From the NCBI GenBank assembly GCA_902776975.1, contig CACYSI010000014.1:32356-96355 (forward strand): DNA of 64,000 nucleotides, in the 5' to 3' direction. Shown here one piece after another: positions 7,949 through 17,494 of this stretch. The translations under genes and the position numbers were made by a program. Below the pieces are notes generated by a model. The model had not been told where the DNA came from and did not search any database. It saw only the letters and a list, made by a program, of their open reading frames with translations. Positions within the stretch are counted from its first letter, which is position 1. Each line of letters starts with the position of its first letter. Source of the stretch: an uncultured Ruminococcus sp. (lineage in GTDB: Bacteria > Bacillota > Clostridia > Oscillospirales > Acutalibacteraceae).

Positions 7949-9493
7949 ATGGATACTTTATTTAAATTCTTATTTGAGTTCCTCAAGCAGTTCTTCGGCT
8001 CGATCTGGGGCGCTATAGCGGGTATCTTCACCGGTATCATAGGCGCTTTCAACTTCCCGAAGTATATCGAGATCATCGAGAATTATACCGGTCAGGGTCA
8101 GCTCGGCAAGGGCGTTGCGTGGGTCGTTGCCATCATCGCTATGCTGCTTATGGCTGCCGTGCTCGGTCTGATCATCTTCTTCATAGTCAAGGGTATCCTC
8201 AAGCTCGTCAAATTCAAGAAGAAGGCTAAGGATACCAACGACCTTGTAAACGAGGTCAACGCTCTTAATAAAGAGGTCATGCGTCTGAATCTTGAAAAGG
8301 ATAAGATCCTCTCCATGAAGGTCTCTCAGATCGGTCTCAACCCCAACGAGATCTCGGAGCTCACCGGCGAAGAGCTGGAGGCTCTCAACAAGGACGAAGA
8401 GGAAGAGGTTTCTACCGGCCGCTTCAACAAGCTGGTCACTATCGACGAAGAGTGGGCGGATTATCAGCCCGAGCCCTACGATTGGGATGTCACTCTCCCC
8501 GAGTTTGTCACCAACTTCCGCAACTTCGCTTGCTCGCGTATGCACTACTGGTATGAGATCAAGCTTCTCCGCTGCTTCGTAGCAGGCTTTGCTTCCGGTC
8601 GACTGACTATCCTGCAGGGTATTTCCGGTACAGGTAAAACCTCACTGCCTTATGCTTTCGGTAAGTATGTCTGCAATCCCGCGGTAATCGCTTCGGTTCA
8701 GCCTTCATGGCGTGACCGTACCGAGCTCTTCGGTTACTACAACGAGTTTACAAAGAGATATAACGAGACCGAGCTTCTCCGCGCTCTGTATGAGGCTTCT
8801 TACAACGAGAACGTTTATGTAGTTATCCTCGATGAGATGAACATCGCCCGTGTCGAGTACTACTTCGCAGAGATGCTGTCCATCCTCGAAATGCCCGCTC
8901 ACGATGAGTGGATCGTAGAGATCGTCGCCGCCCCCTGGCCCGATGATCCTAAGCATCTTGACCACGGTAAGCTGACTATCCCCGACAACATCTGGTATGT
9001 CGGTACCGCTAACAACGATGACTCTACCTTCGCTATCACCGATAAGGTTTATGACCGTGCGATGCCTATCGACATCAACACCAAGGGCAAGCCCTTCGAG
9101 GCTCCCGACACACCGCCCTGTCATATCAACTATAAGCACTTTACAAAGCTGCTTGAGGACGCTGTTGCCGCTAACCCGATCAGCGAGGAGAACCTCAAGA
9201 AGATTGAGATCCTCGACGATTATGTTATCGAGCATTTCCGCGTAGCTTTCGGTAACCGTGTCATGAAGCAGATCAACACCTTCGTCCCCGCCTTTGTAGG
9301 CTGCGGCGGAACAGAGGTTGACGGCATCGACTATGCACTGTGCAAAAAGGTATTCCGTAAGTTCGAGGCACTGAACATCTCTTATATCCGTGATGAGATC
9401 GACGGTCTTGTACAGCAGCTCGATCAGCTGTTCGGCCGTGAGAACATGAACGAGTGTAAAGAATATGTCCGTATGCTCCAGAAGATGACCTGA
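7949..9493 (+). CDS. membrane-anchored McrB-like AAA+ ATPase
   Basis: A 514-residue protein. Residues 1-35 are amphipathic to hydrophobic and 53-83 form a clear transmembrane helix, followed by a helical linker (about 90-150). The AAA+ core (about 185-480) has Walker A GISGTGKTS (224-232), the McrB-type QPSWRDRTELFGYYN stretch (251-265), Walker B VVILDEMN (291-298), and sensor 1 within GTANNDDSTF (352-361), then a DR arginine (370). This places it in the AAA_5/McrB-MoxR branch; the sensor region lacks the NxxD pattern of true McrB GTPases, so ATP use is more likely. AAGGAG sits before the ATG. It is followed 100 bases on by the coiled-coil DUF2357-like gene, the usual partner type. A membrane tether is unusual for this branch. 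Role in surface-protein assembly is inferred from context. Confidence 0.8.
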   Translation: MDTLFKFLFEFLKQFFGSIWGAIAGIFTGIIGAFNFPKYIEIIENYTGQGQLGKGVAWVVAIIAMLLMAAVLGLIIFFIVKGILKLVKFKKKAKDTNDLVNEVNALNKEVMRLNLEKDKILSMKVSQIGLNPNEISELTGEELEALNKDEEEEVSTGRFNKLVTIDEEWADYQPEPYDWDVTLPEFVTNFRNFACSRMHYWYEIKLLRCFVAGFASGRLTILQGISGTGKTSLPYAFGKYVCNPAVIASVQPSWRDRTELFGYYNEFTKRYNETELLRALYEASYNENVYVVILDEMNIARVEYYFAEMLSILEMPAHDEWIVEIVAAPWPDDPKHLDHGKLTIPDNIWYVGTANNDDSTFAITDKVYDRAMPIDINTKGKPFEAPDTPPCHINYKHFTKLLEDAVAANPISEENLKKIEILDDYVIEHFRVAFGNRVMKQINTFVPAFVGCGGTEVDGIDYALCKKVFRKFEALNISYIRDEIDGLVQQLDQLFGRENMNECKEYVRMLQKMT

Positions 9494-9593
9494 TAATTTG
9501 TACATATTATTTCTTTGGATTGAATGAATAGGGGAGGAGCTCTCTCCTCACTCAGATAGTAATTGACTTGCCCTATAAGGAGTGTGAGCAGCT

Positions 9594-11990
9594 ATGATTG
9601 ATTACAGCCGATATTACAGAGCTTATGCCGAGATGAAAGAAACTCTCGACGGCGACTACGCGCATGATTATCTGACTTCCACTCTTGCTGACGCCGATCA
9701 GGGTAATGACGAACTGTCCGGTAACGCGTATAACCGAGTTATCGACATGGAATGGGTCGAGATGATCGAAAGCAAGCTCCCGTATATGCAGAAGGCTATC
9801 GACGAGCAGCGCAAGTTCATCCTGGAGTACAAAGAGGTCGACCGTATAGATAAGGTTAAGCAGGTCGATAAGGAGGCAGTCCAGCACCTTACTCAACACG
9901 CCAATCTGATAATGGCTGTAGAGGAAGACGGCGGCGTTATCCCCGAAAAGCTTCTCAACACCCACCGTGAAGACAGCTTTGTAACTTATGAAAATCGCTT
10001 CCTGCATACTTTGATACATAATTCCATTATGTTCGTTGAAGCGCGATTCCGTGCTTTGCAGGATGCTCCCAACGATTCTTCCAGTAAGCTGCATATGGAT
10101 CGCGAGGTCGTTATCGGTCATGAGAAATTCGGCTTCAACATCGACCATCACGCAGAGAAGCACGAGCGTGACAAGATCGACCGTGAAGAGGATCTCGGCA
10201 GTCTGACCGACTATGAGCGTATCGAGCGTATCAGAATGACGCTTGATGATTTCTGTAATACCGATCTTATGAAGGCGCTCAACGGCTGTATAGCTGTTAA
10301 ATCGCCGATAAATAAAACAAATTGTATAAAACAGGATCCTGCTTTTAAGCAGTGCTATGATCTGTGGGTATTTATAGAAGGCTATCGAAAGACCGGTTAT
10401 GTTCTTGAGAAGAACGTATTTGAGGGTCAGATGCCCGAGGATATCCAGAAAGATATGTATGACGTTATGGCATACCAGCATTTCGTCACTACTATCAACA
10501 CCAACCGCGCTCTGCGTGAGAAGCTTCACGCTCAGTATGTCGCTGAAAACGAGCGTCGCGCCGCCGAGGCAAACAAGCCCGAAGAAGAGATGGCGCGCTA
10601 CATCGAAGAGAAGATATATGAGGTACGCCGCGAGGAGATGGCGCTCAGGCTCAAAGAAGTCAGAGAGCGCGAGGTCGTCATCGCCAAGCTCACCGCCGAG
10701 CTGGATCAGGCTAAAGAGCAGATCCGCATCCGCGATATCAAGATAAAAGAGCTGGAGTCTACTATTGCTTCTCTTAAGAAGGAACTCGAAGAGACCCGCG
10801 AAGAGCTCCGCAAGGCTCAGATCCGTATCATGGATCTCGAGAAAGAGATCGAACAGCTCAAGGCGCGCATCGCAGAGCTCGAGGCTAAGGTCGCTGAGCT
10901 TGAAGCCAAGATCGCCGAGCTCGAGGCTCAGATAGCAGCTCATCTGGCTACCATCGCTTCTCTTGAGGCCAACATCAAAGAGCTTGAGGCAACTATCGAG
11001 AAGCTCAATGCCGAGATCGAACAGCTCAAGACTACGATCGCCGAGCAGGCTGAGACTATAAAACAGCATGAGGCTACTATTGCCGAGCAGGCAAATGAGA
11101 TCACCGGTCTTAATTCTCAGGTCAACTCTTTGACAAACACAGTCGGCTGCCTCACAGCCGAGAATTCAACATTAAAGAACACTATCTCCGATCAGGAGAG
11201 AACCATAAGCGAGCAGGCTGACGATATCACCGCTAAGACGGCAACGATTGAAAGCAATAACAATACGATAGCAAAGCTCGACGGCAAGCTCACCAATCTG
11301 CAGAATGAGCATAACGACCTTAAGGATAAGTATTCCAACTTCCAGCGCGAGCTTAATGACCTGCAGAAGACTATCAACGAAGGCAACGATGAGAATCGTG
11401 AGCTCCAGCATCAGATAAGAGTACATCTGAATACCATATCCGCCAAGGACGCTATCATCACCACTCTCCGTGAGGAGAAGTCGGCTCTGACCGATAGGAT
11501 CGACGGCGTAGAAGCTATAGAGAATCAGGCTCGTAAGGATATCATGGCTGCCCGCGATAAGGTAGCGGATATCGAGACCGAGAACCTCAGACTCAATAAT
11601 TCAATAGCCAATCTGGTCGCGTCCACCTCGCTCAGAGAAAAAGAGATCTCCGATCTTAAGGATCAGGTCTACTCCGCCAATGTCGCCAAGGACGCCGGAA
11701 TCAAGGCAGTCCGCGACGAGTATGAGGCTAAAATGAAGTCTCAAGAGGCCGATTATGAAGCTAAGATCGAGGCGCTTAACGCTCAGATCGTAGCCGCATG
11801 CAACTTCACCGATGATCAGAAGTACACAGTCAGACTCAACGCCGAGAAGAAGGCTATGCAGAAAGATTATGACGCTAAGCTGTCTGAAGCCACCAAGAAA
11901 GCTCGTAAATTTGTCAAGAAAGCCCGCGTGCTTGTTGATGATAAGCCTCAGGCTTTGCTTAATCTCAAAGAGGCTGACGAATATAAGTAA
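9594..11990 (+). CDS. long coiled-coil protein with DUF2357-like N-terminal domain
   Basis: A 798-residue protein with no signal peptide. The globular N-terminus (about 1-330) carries TYENRFLHTLIHNS (131-144) and a PAFKQCYDLWVFIEGY stretch (249-264), resembling DUF2357 domains encoded next to McrB-type ATPases. From about 335 to 760 it is almost pure coiled coil, with strict heptads such as AELEAKVAELEAKI near 425-470. The C-terminus is short and basic, with no PD-(D/E)xK nuclease motif visible. Together with the preceding ATPase it forms a McrBC-like pair apparently lacking a nuclease; related coiled-coil McrBC derivatives have been described as CoCoNuTs. Here it sits inside a surface-protein operon, so a cytoplasmic scaffold for the membrane ATPase is my inference. 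Confidence 0.7.
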   Translation: MIDYSRYYRAYAEMKETLDGDYAHDYLTSTLADADQGNDELSGNAYNRVIDMEWVEMIESKLPYMQKAIDEQRKFILEYKEVDRIDKVKQVDKEAVQHLTQHANLIMAVEEDGGVIPEKLLNTHREDSFVTYENRFLHTLIHNSIMFVEARFRALQDAPNDSSSKLHMDREVVIGHEKFGFNIDHHAEKHERDKIDREEDLGSLTDYERIERIRMTLDDFCNTDLMKALNGCIAVKSPINKTNCIKQDPAFKQCYDLWVFIEGYRKTGYVLEKNVFEGQMPEDIQKDMYDVMAYQHFVTTINTNRALREKLHAQYVAENERRAAEANKPEEEMARYIEEKIYEVRREEMALRLKEVREREVVIAKLTAELDQAKEQIRIRDIKIKELESTIASLKKELEETREELRKAQIRIMDLEKEIEQLKARIAELEAKVAELEAKIAELEAQIAAHLATIASLEANIKELEATIEKLNAEIEQLKTTIAEQAETIKQHEATIAEQANEITGLNSQVNSLTNTVGCLTAENSTLKNTISDQERTISEQADDITAKTATIESNNNTIAKLDGKLTNLQNEHNDLKDKYSNFQRELNDLQKTINEGNDENRELQHQIRVHLNTISAKDAIITTLREEKSALTDRIDGVEAIENQARKDIMAARDKVADIETENLRLNNSIANLVASTSLREKEISDLKDQVYSANVAKDAGIKAVRDEYEAKMKSQEADYEAKIEALNAQIVAACNFTDDQKYTVRLNAEKKAMQKDYDAKLSEATKKARKFVKKARVLVDDKPQALLNLKEADEYK

Positions 11991-12049
11991 CCTGTAAACG
12001 ATTTAAACAGTCCGCAATTAACCTAATATATTTATGGACGGGGTTTGCA

Positions 12050-13081
12050 ATGAAGGAAAGTGCAAAACTTAAGCGTAAAACCAAACGGTTGCTGATTAAA
12101 AATTTAATAGTTTTTGCTGTTCTTATTGCGGTTACCATCGTGGGCGTACGATCGTGGTTCTCAAACAGTCCAAACAGTGCTTCGGCTCAGTCGATCCGCG
12201 TTATCTGCTCCGTGCCCGAGGGTCTGGAGGTGGCTATCTTAAGCGCGGGCGGAACTCCGGACGCCAACACGGTTTGGCATGATCGCGAGTTTACTCTCGA
12301 TTCATCACAGGCCGAGTTTTCTTTCCTGTCCACTCTCAGTATTGCCGACGTCACCGGTAACGGGCTGACGTTTATCAAGCCGCCGATGCAGCAGACCAGC
12401 TCTGTGGCTCATGTAAAAACCGATGGCACCTGGAATCCCGCTCAGTATAATACTACCGCCAACAAAGAGTACCTGAGCCTTGAAGTGTATTTCCGTACAA
12501 CCGAATCTTCGCAGAAGGTTCAGCTGGCTGCCGATACCTACTACGGTCCACCCGATCCTCAGCAGAATTTCGGTAATGCTGTCAGCGGTTGGCATGTAAA
12601 CAGCGTTATAGGCGCAGCCCGTATGGCGGTATTTGAGGGCAACAGCCAAAAGCTCCTTTGGATCCCCGCGCCGCACCTCTATTATGACGGCTTCAACCTT
12701 AATACTGACGTAACTGCAACTAACAACGACTACGGTCTTTATTATCTGGATACAGGCGGCAGTACCGTATACATCCACCAGGACGGCACTTACAATCACG
12801 CTTATTATACATCCGATAAGGTGAGACACACGATCTCATATAACGCCACAAGCTCTTCAAGCGCCAATACCAGTTCGGCTTCAGGTGTGACGGCAAACAC
12901 AAATAAAGACTTTATGCTCCACAAAAATGTCGATATTGCCGCTCTTGGAGGCACAGCAGAGTATAAAACCAATCATGTCAGGATGAATATGTGGATAGAG
13001 GGCGAAGACCCCGAGTCCCGTGCCGCTCAGGTAAGCGGTAAGTTCAAAGCTGTTTTGAAGTTCCAGATGGTTACGGTATAA
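12050..13081 (+). CDS. SipW-dependent TasA-like surface protein D
   Basis: A 343-residue secreted protein. Basic N-terminus, hydrophobic 15-33, then VGVRSWFSNSPNSASA, a SipW-type site with Trp36. The mature region is beta-rich, Thr/Ser/Asn-rich, and shares NGLTF and YLSLEVYFRT patterns with protein A. It ends with MNMWIEGEDPESRAAQ and a beta strand. It follows the coiled-coil gene by 59 bases and precedes gene E by 28, so the three are almost surely cotranscribed. Likely a minor or accessory fibre subunit; this is inference. Confidence 0.7.
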   Translation: MKESAKLKRKTKRLLIKNLIVFAVLIAVTIVGVRSWFSNSPNSASAQSIRVICSVPEGLEVAILSAGGTPDANTVWHDREFTLDSSQAEFSFLSTLSIADVTGNGLTFIKPPMQQTSSVAHVKTDGTWNPAQYNTTANKEYLSLEVYFRTTESSQKVQLAADTYYGPPDPQQNFGNAVSGWHVNSVIGAARMAVFEGNSQKLLWIPAPHLYYDGFNLNTDVTATNNDYGLYYLDTGGSTVYIHQDGTYNHAYYTSDKVRHTISYNATSSSSANTSSASGVTANTNKDFMLHKNVDIAALGGTAEYKTNHVRMNMWIEGEDPESRAAQVSGKFKAVLKFQMVTV

Positions 13082-13109
13082 TGATTTTTCACAAAGGGAG
13101 GTGAAACGT

Positions 13110-14810
13110 ATGGATTTTAAGCTGCTTGCGAAAGCTATATCAGTTAAATTGAGTAAAAAGGCGAAACGCTTTAAAGGAGCTACAAAATCGTATGTTTCGC
13201 TCTTTCTGGTCGTAATTATAGCGGTAGCGTCTACTACCGCTTGGCTCAGCGTTAAGGATAAGCTGACCGTCAATTCTCCAGAGATGGAGATGCGTTCGGC
13301 TACCGGTATTCAGGATTCTTCTCTGAAGGTATTGCAGACGGAAGTTGTCGTAGATAATTTCCGGCTTGAAGAAGCGTCCAGCGTAGACGGCAGAAACATC
13401 TTCTTCCCGACCTCTTATATCAATAATGTCAACGACGCCGATAACGCTACTATAACGTTAAGAAATAACAGGGTTGATCCTATTATTGACTGGTCACAGA
13501 CCAACACCAGCATGGATACTCAGACTAAAGGCGACGACACTGCTTCACACCCGGGTATGCGTTTTCGTGAGGCTAACGCCGGCGATAAAAACGTTAACTA
13601 TGCCTATGCCGACGTTCAGGTAAAATCATCTGGCTCTGAGACCGATGTATGGATCAAGGGCTATAAGATCAAGATCGGAGATAATACATATGAGGATAAG
13701 CTCGATATCAATTCCGATTATACGCTCCAGAGCTTCCCCGATCCCTATACCTGTCCCGTCCGTATAGCTATCATTGACGACAGCGGTCACGCCCCCAAGG
13801 TGTTTGACCCCTCGGCTCGTATCAAAGATCAGGCTAACAATACCATGGCTGTCTTGAAAACAGAGGACGACGGCACACCCGAAACTCATATTACAGACCT
13901 CGACGCTTTCTCGTCATATTATTACGGTACCAACAATCCTCTGTTCACGGTACCGGCCAATAAGACTATCAACCTTTCGGTTGTTGCGTGGCTCGAGGGT
14001 ACACACCCCTACGCTAAAGATTATCAGGGTAAGGAGATGACCTTCTCCATCGAGATCGAGACTAACGTCTCTCAGATGGAAGAGATTTACCTCCATGACT
14101 GGACCATAGGCGATGAACACAGTAATCCGGCTTCATACAATCAATCCAATACAGATATCAATAATGCTATTATAAACGCGTCAAAGAACTGGACTAACGG
14201 CTCCGGTGCTCATTCAGGTCAGTGGCTTTCCGGCAGCGTAGATATAGCTATGCAGTATTATGATACACAAGGCACTCCTCGGACCGATGATGATGTTTAT
14301 AAGACGACTGTAATGACTAAGATTACGCCGTCTAATAGGACACAATCGGATATTGAACACGGTATAAATCCCACTACCGGTAAAGACTCAAATGGCTTCA
14401 CGGTATTTAGAGCGGCGATACCAAAGTATACTTCGACTAACATCTCATTCTATCGCTTGAGTACTCAGACTGACGACGTATATCCGGGTACGGTATTCAA
14501 CTCGTGGCATACCTACTCCGGCGTTAACAGCAAGCTCTCTTCTACCGCTCAGGGCTGGAGAATGCTTGGTAGCCTTGCCGAAACACGTAAGGTGGGCAGC
14601 ACCGAATCGCTGTACACCCATTACTACGCTATCCGAGGTAACGGGTACGGAAATGTTCCTCATGATAACCGGAACATACCTGAAGAACTTACAAGTAATA
14701 ATTATGTTACTGATTTATCATACAGTACCACCGAAAAAAAGAGATATTCTCGTTGGCTGTCGCCCTGTATCGGTTACTGGGGCACTGCTTCGGGTCCCGT
14801 AAAAAGATAA
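13110..14810 (+). CDS. SipW-dependent surface protein E with extra C-terminal module
   Basis: GGGAGGTG at 13096-13103 points to ATG 13110 rather than GTG 13101, giving 566 residues. Signal peptide with ASTTAWLS (Trp45). Residues about 70-310 form the TasA-like domain: SSVDGRNIFFP and DKNVNYAYADV closely parallel protein F, and VAWLEGTHPYAKD (about 293-305) is the family C-terminal motif. Beyond it a second domain (about 320-566) contains FRAAIPKYTSTNISFYRL, like the carbohydrate-binding-like modules with a VIFCRM strand in Ruminococcus surface proteins. So E is a subunit carrying an outer module. Sugar binding is unproven. Confidence 0.65.
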   Translation: MDFKLLAKAISVKLSKKAKRFKGATKSYVSLFLVVIIAVASTTAWLSVKDKLTVNSPEMEMRSATGIQDSSLKVLQTEVVVDNFRLEEASSVDGRNIFFPTSYINNVNDADNATITLRNNRVDPIIDWSQTNTSMDTQTKGDDTASHPGMRFREANAGDKNVNYAYADVQVKSSGSETDVWIKGYKIKIGDNTYEDKLDINSDYTLQSFPDPYTCPVRIAIIDDSGHAPKVFDPSARIKDQANNTMAVLKTEDDGTPETHITDLDAFSSYYYGTNNPLFTVPANKTINLSVVAWLEGTHPYAKDYQGKEMTFSIEIETNVSQMEEIYLHDWTIGDEHSNPASYNQSNTDINNAIINASKNWTNGSGAHSGQWLSGSVDIAMQYYDTQGTPRTDDDVYKTTVMTKITPSNRTQSDIEHGINPTTGKDSNGFTVFRAAIPKYTSTNISFYRLSTQTDDVYPGTVFNSWHTYSGVNSKLSSTAQGWRMLGSLAETRKVGSTESLYTHYYAIRGNGYGNVPHDNRNIPEELTSNNYVTDLSYSTTEKKRYSRWLSPCIGYWGTASGPVKR

Positions 14811-14873
14811 TCTTTTAACATAACTATAAACATATCTATTATAATCAAAATCTAAGGAACAGGAGGTGTCGCA

Positions 14874-17435
14874 TTGAAGAATTTGTTTAAATCTGTTTTT
14901 TCAAAAGCGGATAAGCGCAAAAGAAGAACCGGTATAATTCTTACAATTGTGGCACTTGTTGAAATCCTTGCCATAATGGTGGTTTCGACATCTGCTTGGA
15001 TCGAGTCTATATCATCCATCAAGGTATATACCACAGCCCAGACTGAGGTAGGCGGTACTAAGGGCGTAGTAGCGAGCAAGCTCAAGCAGCGACTCGGTAT
15101 AGCTTTAGGTGATTCCAACGATATAGATCTTACCCAGTATTTCCGACCTTCGGGCGGCTACCACCTCTCCGGCGCATCCAGCGCGGACGGCAACCAGATT
15201 TACTTCCCTGAGACTAAGGGAAACACCACTCAAAAGTACCGTGTAGGTACCATAAACGATAAAAACGTCAATTACGTCAGCTTCACGGTTAAGACCACTA
15301 CCGGCAACGTAGCGCTGGCGTTTGACAGCGCTCCCACCTTCAAGTTCGGCGGTACAGCACTCAGCGGCGATAATCTCAAGCTCCTTCGCTTTGCTGTAGG
15401 CAACGGCAGCACATTTAAGGTGTTCAGCCTTGCTTCTGAATTTGAAGATACCGTTATCTCGGGCGAGAATCCAACAGATACAACAACGTCTTTGGTTCGT
15501 GCCTTCAGCGATTATGCCGTAGGCAACTCCAATCTTGTTACTACTACCACTGCTAACGGCTATCTTACCTTCAGTATGTGGATCCAGGATCCCACAGGCG
15601 CGAGCAGCTCTGTATATAACAACAAAGCTCTCACCGTCGAGAACCTTAAGCTCGTTGCTGTTAAGCCCTTTACTCTCAAATCCACCTATATGAATGACAG
15701 CGGCTCTTATGTTGCCGGTTCCACAGGCGGCACCGTTGCTATCAACAACGGTGAGTTCGGCGAGACAGCGGTAGCCTATCTGAAGAACGGCTCCGTAGTT
15801 ACCCTCAAGGCTTCGCCTAATACGACCAACGGTTATTCTTTTGTCGGCTGGTCTAAGACGGCTAACGGCTCTGTTATCAACAACATGGGCGTCGGTAACT
15901 GTACTAATAATAACGGTATCTACAGTATTATGTATACCTTTAATACGTCCGACTTTACCGGCGACTATGAGCTGTACGCTCAGTTCAACGACAGGCATAT
16001 ACTCTATCTTAAGCCCAACTACAAGCATTACAACAACAGCAACGGCTCCATTAAGTTCTATGCTTATATCTGGGGCAGCGTAAATGGTGTATTTAAAAAG
16101 GAGTGGTACTCCAGTACATATAACTCAACTAAAGCTGCTTATGAGTTCACCTATAAGGGCAGCGCTAACAGCGTTATCTTCTGTTATATGAGTCCCAGCA
16201 CACCTTCAGATACTCAATGCAATATAGAAGAAGCAAAAGATAGCGACGATAGTACGAAAGTAAACATTTGGGATACCTACCGTTATCTGCAGACCTATGA
16301 CCTTTCGTTCCCGCTCGAGAACGGTACCTACACTTATGTTGTCACCTCAAGACGTTATCCATATACAGGTGATAATGGTAATAACCATGTTATTGGCTAT
16401 TGGGAGCATTCATACGCGAGGATCAATATCTCAAAATGCAATGATACCGCCTCTCAGAACACTAATAATAAGATCAGTATGTATCTAAATGACGCGTATA
16501 CACATTATCAAGGTGCAGGCATAGAGGCTCGTTATTCAAATACATCTTCTCTCATCTTTGACGGTAAGACATATACTACTGACGGCGATGGTAAGGCTCT
16601 TACACATCCGTACAACGCTACCGTTACATTGAATAATACCCCGGGCAGCGCCTATAACTTTGACGGTTGGTATACCAACGCCGCAGGCACAGGAACTAAG
16701 CTGACTACAGCTCAGCTGAATTCACTTACCGCGGCCAACGCGAGTGCACCAAATTCCGGCACTACCTATTACGCTAAGTTTAAGCTTAAGCCGCAAACAT
16801 ACTATGTCAAGGGTTCATTTAACGATTGGGGCGAGAGTGATCAGCTTACCGGTTCAGGTACTACTTTGACCAAAACCATCCACTTAAATGAAGGCAACTA
16901 TACATTTAAGATTTGGGAGAAGCGCGATAACGCGTATTGGTCAGTAAACAATACAAATTATTACGCGCACGCTACTTCGCCTAATTTACCCTCGAATGCA
17001 CAGATGTACCAAAGCCAGGGTGAATTGAACCTTTGGGTAACTGCGGGTAATTATACATTCAGCTATAATACCTCAACTAACAAGCTTAGTATTTCTGTAT
17101 CGTCCTATGATACTGTAACGATTTGGTTCAAACCGGGTAGTTTGGATGTTAATGCTGGAAGTGCTTATATGTTCTGTGAAGCAGACGGATTGTCATGGGG
17201 AATTATGACAAAATCAACAAGCGGTGATACGGATGGTTGTTGGTATCGAGATAATGTTCCTTCAATTGTTCGTGATGGCTTTAAATTCAATCGTTGCAGT
17301 GATAATAGCGGTGGCACCACATGGAATAAATGGAATGCCGGAAGTCGTGTTGTAAGCGGAACTGCAAAAGGCGCTTATACATCTACAGCATGGGGCGATG
17401 CGTATGGTAACAACGGCGCAGGCGATTGGAGTTAA
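14874..17435 (+). CDS. SipW-dependent modular surface protein F (InlB-like and carbohydrate-binding-like modules)
   Basis: An 853-residue secreted protein starting at TTG 14874, five bases after a perfect AGGAGGTG. Signal peptide ends VVSTSAWIES (Trp42). Residues 60-260 form a TasA-like domain (SSADGNQIYFP, NDKNVNYVSF, TFSMWIQDP). An InlB-type repeat (about 305-371, YSFVGWSKTANG ... YELYAQF), a module starting ILYLKPNYKHY with VIFCYMSPST (377-480), a second InlB-like repeat (about 580-635, FDGWYTNAAGTG), an E-set/CBM48-like module with YYVKGSFNDWGE (about 643-740) and a last aromatic-rich module (to 853) follow. It resembles a fibre-tip adhesin for polysaccharide or host surfaces. Domain names are from pattern recognition only. 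Confidence 0.65.
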   Translation: MKNLFKSVFSKADKRKRRTGIILTIVALVEILAIMVVSTSAWIESISSIKVYTTAQTEVGGTKGVVASKLKQRLGIALGDSNDIDLTQYFRPSGGYHLSGASSADGNQIYFPETKGNTTQKYRVGTINDKNVNYVSFTVKTTTGNVALAFDSAPTFKFGGTALSGDNLKLLRFAVGNGSTFKVFSLASEFEDTVISGENPTDTTTSLVRAFSDYAVGNSNLVTTTTANGYLTFSMWIQDPTGASSSVYNNKALTVENLKLVAVKPFTLKSTYMNDSGSYVAGSTGGTVAINNGEFGETAVAYLKNGSVVTLKASPNTTNGYSFVGWSKTANGSVINNMGVGNCTNNNGIYSIMYTFNTSDFTGDYELYAQFNDRHILYLKPNYKHYNNSNGSIKFYAYIWGSVNGVFKKEWYSSTYNSTKAAYEFTYKGSANSVIFCYMSPSTPSDTQCNIEEAKDSDDSTKVNIWDTYRYLQTYDLSFPLENGTYTYVVTSRRYPYTGDNGNNHVIGYWEHSYARINISKCNDTASQNTNNKISMYLNDAYTHYQGAGIEARYSNTSSLIFDGKTYTTDGDGKALTHPYNATVTLNNTPGSAYNFDGWYTNAAGTGTKLTTAQLNSLTAANASAPNSGTTYYAKFKLKPQTYYVKGSFNDWGESDQLTGSGTTLTKTIHLNEGNYTFKIWEKRDNAYWSVNNTNYYAHATSPNLPSNAQMYQSQGELNLWVTAGNYTFSYNTSTNKLSISVSSYDTVTIWFKPGSLDVNAGSAYMFCEADGLSWGIMTKSTSGDTDGCWYRDNVPSIVRDGFKFNRCSDNSGGTTWNKWNAGSRVVSGTAKGAYTSTAWGDAYGNNGAGDWS

Positions 17436-17494
17436 GTAATATTATTCTCCTTAGTTTGTAAAAATATATAGTACTTATTCAGGAGGTGACGCCC

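Noticed and set aside
8705-9505. 266-residue minus-strand open frame
   Set aside because: Antisense shadow of the AAA+ ATPase, which has clear motifs on the plus strand.
9573-11069. 498-residue minus-strand open frame
   Set aside because: It is the antisense of the coiled-coil gene; the Leu/Asp repeats only mirror the Glu/Leu heptads of the real frame.
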